Made by a program: the position numbers and the translations under genes. A stretch of 8,984 nucleotides of DNA from CAYSHJ01 sp964589725. Its GTDB lineage: Bacteria > Planctomycetota > Planctomycetia > Planctomycetales > Planctomycetaceae. Every line of letters begins with the position of its first letter. Position 1 is the first letter of the stretch. The DNA lies in assembly GCA_964589725.1 (NCBI GenBank), contig CAZPUJ010000682.1:1-8984 (forward strand), read 5' to 3'. Under the pieces are notes generated by a model. The model did no database searches, was not told where the DNA came from, and saw only the letters and a program-made list of their open reading frames with translations. Shown piece after piece: positions 4,865 to 8,984 of this stretch.

Positions 4865-7180
4865 ATGACGCGCTGGCTTTCGTTTCTGTTGTTCGTTGGC
4901 CTGTTGTTTGGCAGCGCGGAGTTCGCGTTGGCCGCGTTACCTCGGGCGGAACCAGAGGTTGTGGGGATGGACGGAACGCGTCTACGACGCGTCGATGAGA
5001 TCGTTGCCGAAGGGCTGACGCAAAAAAAGATGCCGGGCTGCGTGGTGTGCGTCGGCCGGCGCGGAAAGATTGCGTTCTTGAAAGCGTACGGCCAACGGCA
5101 GGTGCAGCCGTCGGAACTTCCGATGACGATCGATACGGTGTTCGACATCGCCTCGATCACCAAGCCGGTGGCGACCGCGACGAGCGTGATGTTGCTCATC
5201 GAGCGCGGCCAGTTGCGGCTGGGAGACAAAGTCTCGTCGCTGATTCCAGAGTTCGCCGCGAACGACAAAGACGCAATCACGATTCGCGATCTATTGATCC
5301 ATCAGAGCGGTTTGATCTCCGACAATCCGGTCGCGGACTATGACCAAGGCCCCAACGAAGCGTTGCGCCGCATTTGTGATTTGAAGCTCGTGGCCCCGAC
5401 CGGCTCGAAGTTCATTTACTCTGACGTCAACTTCATCCTGCTCGGCGAGATCGTGCGGCGAGTGAGCGGCAAATCGCTGCACGAGTTCTCTCAAGGCAAC
5501 CTGTTTCGGCCGCTGGGCCTGCAGGAGACGGGCTATTTGCCGTCAAAAAAACTTCGTGCGCGAACCGCGCCGACCGAGCAGCGTGACGGCCAATGGATTC
5601 AAGGCGACGTCCATGATCCGCGAGCGTTCAAACTCGGCGGCGTTGCAGGGCATGCGGGATTGTTTTCAACCGCTGATGATCTGGCTGTCTATGCGCAGAT
5701 GATGCTCAACGGCGGCGAATACCGGGGCGTGCGGATTCTCTCGCCGCTGACCGTCGCGATGATGACGCGCGGCCAGCGCGTGTCGAGCGGCGTGCGAGGA
5801 CTCGGCTGGGACAAACAGACCAACTCTTCGATCAATCGCGGCGAACTGCTGTCCGATTCCGCGTTCGGACACGGCGGGTTCACCGGTTGCGTGCTATGGA
5901 TCGACCGGGAGCTGGAATTATTCTTCGTCTTCTTGAGCAATCGTGTGCATCCTGACGGCAAAGGGATGGTCAATCTGTTGGCCGGACAAATCGGGACTGT
6001 TGTCGCCGCGTCCGTTCGAGATCCGCGTCGCGCGACCGAGGAAACGGCCGAAGTGCTCACCGGCATCGATGTGCTCCAACGGGATGGATTTCGACAGCTC
6101 GCCGGACGGAAAGTCGGCTTGATTACCAACCACACGGGCCGCAATCGGGACGGAGTCGGCACGGTGCAGCTTATCCAGGGTGCGAAGAACCTAAGGCTTG
6201 TCGCGCTCTTCAGCCCCGAACATGGTTTTGCTGGGAAGCTCGACGTCGCAAAGATCGGCGATAGCAAGGACGAAACGACCGGGTTGAAAGTGCTCAGCTT
6301 GTACGGTGACACGCGGCGACCGACGGTGACCATGCTTGACGGGATCGACACGCTGGTCTTCGATATTCAAGACATCGGTGCGCGCTTCTACACGTTTGTA
6401 TCCACGATGGGTGAAGCGATGAAGGCGGCGGCCGAGCATCGGCGGCGGTTCGTCGTGCTTGATCGCCCGAATCCGATCAACGGTATCGACGTTGCGGGAC
6501 CGATGCTGGACGCCGGTCGCGAATCGTTCGTCGCGTTTCACCGCCTGCCGGTGCGACACGGCATGACCGTCGGCGAACTTGCCAGATTATTTAACGAGGA
6601 ACTCAAACTCGGTCTCGACCTGCATGTCATCGGGTGCGAAGGCTGGCAGCGCGGTGACTTCTTCGACGCGACGGGACTGACGTGGGTCAATCCGTCTCCC
6701 AACATACGCAGCCTGACGCAGGCGTTGCTGTATCCGGGGATTGGGCTGCTGGAAACGACGAACCTGTCGGTTGGTCGCGGCACTGACACGCCATTTGAAG
6801 TGATCGGCGCGCCGTGGCTTGACGGTCGCAAGCTGGCTGAGACACTCAATGCGACCAGCTTACCCGGTGTCCGCTTCGTGCCGATCCAGTTTCAGCCGAC
6901 GTCGAGCACATTCGCCGGCAAGCTGTGTGGCGGAGTGAACATCGTCATCACCGACCGCCGACGTTTCGAACCGCTGCGCAGTGGCTTCGAGATTGCAGTG
7001 CAGATTCGGCGAGGTTATCCCAACGATTGGAAAGCGGACGCCTACGGCCGGCTACTCGGCAGTGAGCGAGTGTTGAAAGCCCTGCTCGAGGGCCGCCCTG
7101 CCATCGAAATGGAAGCTGCCGCGCGCGACGGTGTTGCCGACTTTCTGCGTCGCAGAAAACAGCAGTTGATTTATGAGTGA
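4865..7180 (+). CDS. Secreted serine hydrolase (AmiE-like) fused to NamZ domain
   Basis: A 771-residue, two-enzyme fusion. ATG at 4865 follows AGAGG and begins a clear signal peptide (hydrophobic about 5-22, likely cleavage after Ala23); the frame is open back to 4619, but that extension lies largely within the opposite gene. Residues about 28-380 form an S12 beta-lactamase-fold hydrolase: Ser97-x-x-Lys100 (SITK), Tyr185 in YSD, and HGGFTG at 336-341, with all catalytic positions kept. Residues about 400-771 form a DUF1343/NamZ exo-beta-N-acetylmuramidase: SPEHGF (450-455), DIQDIGARFYTF (500-511), RPNPING (534-540) and NPSPNI (609-614). In Bacillus subtilis these activities are separate neighbouring proteins, AmiE (N-acetylmuramyl-L-Ala amidase) and NamZ, both used in muropeptide recovery. 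The fused protein likely cleaves the peptide stem and releases terminal MurNAc outside the cytoplasm. Fold assignments are firm; the amidase specificity is inferred from the partner domain. Confidence 0.88.
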   Translation: MTRWLSFLLFVGLLFGSAEFALAALPRAEPEVVGMDGTRLRRVDEIVAEGLTQKKMPGCVVCVGRRGKIAFLKAYGQRQVQPSELPMTIDTVFDIASITKPVATATSVMLLIERGQLRLGDKVSSLIPEFAANDKDAITIRDLLIHQSGLISDNPVADYDQGPNEALRRICDLKLVAPTGSKFIYSDVNFILLGEIVRRVSGKSLHEFSQGNLFRPLGLQETGYLPSKKLRARTAPTEQRDGQWIQGDVHDPRAFKLGGVAGHAGLFSTADDLAVYAQMMLNGGEYRGVRILSPLTVAMMTRGQRVSSGVRGLGWDKQTNSSINRGELLSDSAFGHGGFTGCVLWIDRELELFFVFLSNRVHPDGKGMVNLLAGQIGTVVAASVRDPRRATEETAEVLTGIDVLQRDGFRQLAGRKVGLITNHTGRNRDGVGTVQLIQGAKNLRLVALFSPEHGFAGKLDVAKIGDSKDETTGLKVLSLYGDTRRPTVTMLDGIDTLVFDIQDIGARFYTFVSTMGEAMKAAAEHRRRFVVLDRPNPINGIDVAGPMLDAGRESFVAFHRLPVRHGMTVGELARLFNEELKLGLDLHVIGCEGWQRGDFFDATGLTWVNPSPNIRSLTQALLYPGIGLLETTNLSVGRGTDTPFEVIGAPWLDGRKLAETLNATSLPGVRFVPIQFQPTSSTFAGKLCGGVNIVITDRRRFEPLRSGFEIAVQIRRGYPNDWKADAYGRLLGSERVLKALLEGRPAIEMEAAARDGVADFLRRRKQQLIYE

Positions 7181-7211
7181 CCAACTGTGTTCACGGAGCA
7201 GTAGCCTCACC

Positions 7212-8285
7212 TCACTGCAGCATGTCCTCCGGCACGTCGTGAGCGATGCAGGCGACACAGTCACCCTGAGCGACGACCGATGGACCTCGGCAGCCGATGA
7301 GCACTCCGCCAGTTGGCGCGATGACGGGAACAGGCTCACGATCGGGACGCTCCAGAAAATGAATCAGGCCGACCGCCTCACCGGCGGCGACGTCGCTGCC
7401 CAAGCTCACGATGTTCTCGTAAATGCCCGATTCCGGCGCAAAGCGGTAATCATCTCGATGCAACGCCTGCACCCAACGCGCCGGCGGGATGCCTCGCTCG
7501 GCGCGAGACTGTTTCGCACCGTTGACCGCTCCGAAATGAATCAACACGTGTCGTAAACCGGATTGAGTCAGCCGATGCACGGCGGTCGTGACGGGTTCTC
7601 CGCCACCCATCTCGGTCGTGATGACGATCTTGCCTTGCCGTTCTGCCTCGACCGGCAGCAGCCCGGCGCCAGCGATGTCGGCGTAAAGGAAACACATCTC
7701 CGAACCCCAGGCCTCAGTGCCGGCCATCATTTGGTGCCGCTGTTCGCGATCGGGCACCAAGTGCATGTGGGCACACGGCACGAAATCCGTGCTGCGTCCC
7801 CCCGTGTGAATGTCGATGACGATGTCGGCCAGCGGGAACAGCACCGTCGAGAGATAATGAGCCAGCATCTCCGACGGCGTGCCGGTCGGATTGCCGGGAA
7901 AGCAGCGATTGAAATTCTTGCCGTCGAGCGGCGACAGTCGCGTCATGGCTTTCGAGGCGGGAATCGTCAAGCAAGGAATCAAAATGATCCGGCCGCGCAC
8001 GTCGGCGACTTGCAACTCGCGGCAGAGTTTCAGAATCGCCACTTGACCGGGGTATTCGTCGCCGTGATTTCCGGCCATGACCAACACCGTGGGACCGTCG
8101 TGAACAGTGTCACGCACGCCGTCGCCGTTCTGATCGGCGTTCGGGTCACCGTTCTGAATCACGGTGATTGGCACCATCAAGTTGGCCCAGCCAGCCAGGT
8201 TGTACGAGTACGGAATGAAGAGGTGTCCGTGGCGTTTTCCGGGAGTGTGGAAGTCGACGGACGAATGAATTGGGGTGTCGGACAT
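7212..8285 (-). CDS. Succinylglutamate desuccinylase/aspartoacylase-family zinc deacylase
   Basis: A 357-residue zinc-dependent amidohydrolase of the AstE/AspA group (carboxypeptidase-like fold), which removes acyl groups from N-acylated amino acids. Zinc ligands are visible as His74 and Glu77 in GNHGDEYPG and His160 in DIHTGG. Substrate-binding Asn126-Arg127 lie in NFNRCFPG, and Glu225 in TEMGGGE is the likely catalytic base. Residues about 275-350 look like the C-terminal beta-rich domain of the family. The motif set resembles DoeB-type N-acetyl-diaminobutyrate deacetylases, but no ectoine gene is nearby, so the substrate stays open. No signal peptide is seen. An acidic insertion at residues 44-59 has the pattern DxNxDxNxDGxxD, like a calcium loop. 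ATG is at 8283-8285, with only a weak GAGA-type site upstream. It lies 48 bases after the formylglycine-generating enzyme gene and is probably cotranscribed with it. Confidence 0.85.
   Translation of the reverse strand: MSDTPIHSSVDFHTPGKRHGHLFIPYSYNLAGWANLMVPITVIQNGDPNADQNGDGVRDTVHDGPTVLVMAGNHGDEYPGQVAILKLCRELQVADVRGRIILIPCLTIPASKAMTRLSPLDGKNFNRCFPGNPTGTPSEMLAHYLSTVLFPLADIVIDIHTGGRSTDFVPCAHMHLVPDREQRHQMMAGTEAWGSEMCFLYADIAGAGLLPVEAERQGKIVITTEMGGGEPVTTAVHRLTQSGLRHVLIHFGAVNGAKQSRAERGIPPARWVQALHRDDYRFAPESGIYENIVSLGSDVAAGEAVGLIHFLERPDREPVPVIAPTGGVLIGCRGPSVVAQGDCVACIAHDVPEDMLQ
8109..8156 (-). repeat. 24-base imperfect tandem duplication within the deacylase gene
   Basis: Two adjacent 24-base units encode QNGDPNAD and QNGDGVRD (residues 44-51 and 52-59). 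The first 12 bases of each unit differ at only one position (CAGAACGGTGAC and CAGAACGGCGAC); the second halves have diverged. The product reads DPNADQNGDGVRD, reminiscent of thrombospondin type 3 calcium-binding repeats. Confidence 0.6.
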
Positions 8286-8301
8286 GATTGCGTCTCGATG
8301 A

Positions 8302-8337
8302 GGAACCTATAGGACTTATATGACCTATGCGACCTAT
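8302..8337. repeat. Four tandem 9-base repeats (consensus NNGACCTAT)
   Basis: Units at 8302-8310, 8311-8319, 8320-8328 and 8329-8337 read GGAACCTAT, AGGACTTAT, ATGACCTAT and GCGACCTAT. They fill most of the 48-base gap between the two minus-strand genes. The last unit covers the stop codon of the formylglycine-generating enzyme (TAG on the minus strand, 8334-8336). Similar GACCTATA-type strings occur as intergenic repeats in planctomycetes, from general recollection and not checked here. Confidence 0.65.
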
Positions 8338-8984
8338 TCGCCTCGATTTATCCAGAGTTCTGGTGTCGTCACGCAGCGAAAGCCACAGTGGTTGCTGGCG
8401 GTGGAAGGCTCGCCCGTGCCGCGAGTTCCCATCATATAGCGCGTGCAGTACTGCTCGGTGCATAAAAACGAACCGCCGCGGTGAATACGTTTGGGTTCCG
8501 TCGGCTCGCGCGGATCGAAGCTTGATGCCGGGCCTTGCGGGTTGCGAGCGACCGTGCCGGTCTCGGCCAAGGTGACGTAGTAGTCGTGGCGATACCAGTC
8601 GGCGCACCATTCCCAGACGTTGCCCGCCATGTCGAACAATCCGTAGCCGTTGGGAGGAAACTGCGCGACGGGCGCGCTCCCCGTGAAGCCGTCTTCGCCC
8701 TCGTCTTTCACGGGGAACTTCCCTTGAAAGACGTTGGCCATCCATTTGTCATCGGGCTTGAACTCCTCGCCCCACGAGTAGCGTTGGCCCGAAAGTCCAC
8801 CGCGAGCGGCGAACTCCCATTCCGCTTCGGTCGGCAGTCGCTTGCCCGCCCACTCGGAGTACGCGAAGGCGTCCGGATGTGCGACATGCACGACCGGATA
8901 CTTCTCGCGTCCTTTCAAATCGCTGCCCGGCCCGTCCGGCTGTCGCCAATTGGCCCCCTTGCGGTATTCCCACCAACGGTAGTG
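8334..8984 (-). CDS. Formylglycine-generating enzyme (SUMF1/FGE-sulfatase domain), 5'-truncated
   Basis: The C-terminal 216 residues of an FGE-family protein; the frame is open to the window's right edge, so the start, the N-terminal part of the domain and any signal peptide are missing. FGE oxidises a cysteine in sulfatases to formylglycine, which they need for activity. The visible part begins HYRWWEYRKGANWR, then has KRLPTEAEWEFAARGG (about 48-63), GNVWEWCADW (about 121-130) and RGGSFLC. The copper-binding catalytic pair is kept as Cys175 and Cys180 in GGSFLCTEQYC (codons 8460-8462 and 8445-8447), equivalent to Cys336 and Cys341 of human FGE. Many bacterial proteins with this fold lack these cysteines, so this one is probably a true FGE. 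An internal TTG at 8916 is not the start, because conserved residues lie upstream of it. No sulfatase gene is in the window; clients would be encoded elsewhere. Confidence 0.9.
   Translation of the reverse strand, partial: HYRWWEYRKGANWRQPDGPGSDLKGREKYPVVHVAHPDAFAYSEWAGKRLPTEAEWEFAARGGLSGQRYSWGEEFKPDDKWMANVFQGKFPVKDEGEDGFTGSAPVAQFPPNGYGLFDMAGNVWEWCADWYRHDYYVTLAETGTVARNPQGPASSFDPREPTEPKRIHRGGSFLCTEQYCTRYMMGTRGTGEPSTASNHCGFRCVTTPELWINRGE

Noticed and set aside
5850..6100. A possible frameshift or assembly join between the hydrolase and NamZ halves
   Set aside because: The frame runs uninterrupted from the HGGFTG motif through a plausible linker (about residues 380-400) into the NamZ domain, and codon use does not visibly change, so a true fusion is the simpler reading.
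7181..7220. A possible terminator hairpin (GCAGT with ACTGC) between the fused hydrolase and the deacylase
   Set aside because: Only five pairs with an 11-base loop, no T-run, and one arm falls within the deacylase coding sequence; too weak to list as a feature.
7563..8312. A 249-codon open frame on the plus strand, antisense to the zinc deacylase
   Set aside because: Low-complexity His/Arg/Val composition, no family motif, and it covers almost exactly the opposite conserved gene.

Overview
The window looks like part of a GC-rich bacterial chromosome, most likely a planctomycete (Planctomycetota). That is an inference from gene content: a secreted DUF6807 (PmoA-like) protein, a formylglycine-generating enzyme, a serine hydrolase fused to a NamZ (DUF1343) domain, and small clusters that keep switching strand. 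No rRNA, tRNA, CRISPR array, transposase or phage gene is visible, so no marker settles the taxonomy.

Layout from left to right. Positions 1-72 hold overlapping GC-rich inverted repeats. A secreted DUF6807 protein (169-1095, +) starts at GTG after a good ribosome binding site, and a GNRA-loop hairpin follows its stop. Next is a family I CoA-transferase beta subunit (1244-2017, +) with no alpha subunit in the window. It converges on a tightly coupled minus-strand pair that is read from right to left: a methylmalonate-semialdehyde dehydrogenase-type CoA-acylating enzyme (4708-3221), then, after one base, an iron-dependent alcohol dehydrogenase (3219-2059). A 156-base divergent intergenic region with two small dyads separates this pair from a large secreted protein (4865-7180, +), in which an AmiE-like serine hydrolase is fused to an exo-N-acetylmuramidase (NamZ) domain. 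That gene converges on a second minus-strand pair: a zinc deacylase of the succinylglutamate desuccinylase/aspartoacylase type (8285-7212), preceded by a formylglycine-generating enzyme that runs off the right edge (8984-8334). A 9-base tandem repeat lies between these two genes.

How the genes may work together. The alcohol dehydrogenase and semialdehyde dehydrogenase would take a short hydroxy acid or alcohol through a semialdehyde to acetyl-CoA or propionyl-CoA. The convergent CoA-transferase subunit could act in the same acyl-CoA pool, but the sequence does not prove this. The fused hydrolase would act outside the cytoplasm on peptidoglycan fragments, removing the peptide stem and the terminal MurNAc. 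The formylglycine-generating enzyme would activate sulfatases, which planctomycetes carry in large numbers. The window reads as ordinary catabolic and cell-wall chromosome content. I do not see a clear new multi-gene system. The points most worth a second look are the fused muropeptide enzyme, a calcium-loop-like insertion made by an internal duplication in the zinc deacylase, the orphan CoA-transferase subunit, and several intergenic repeats.
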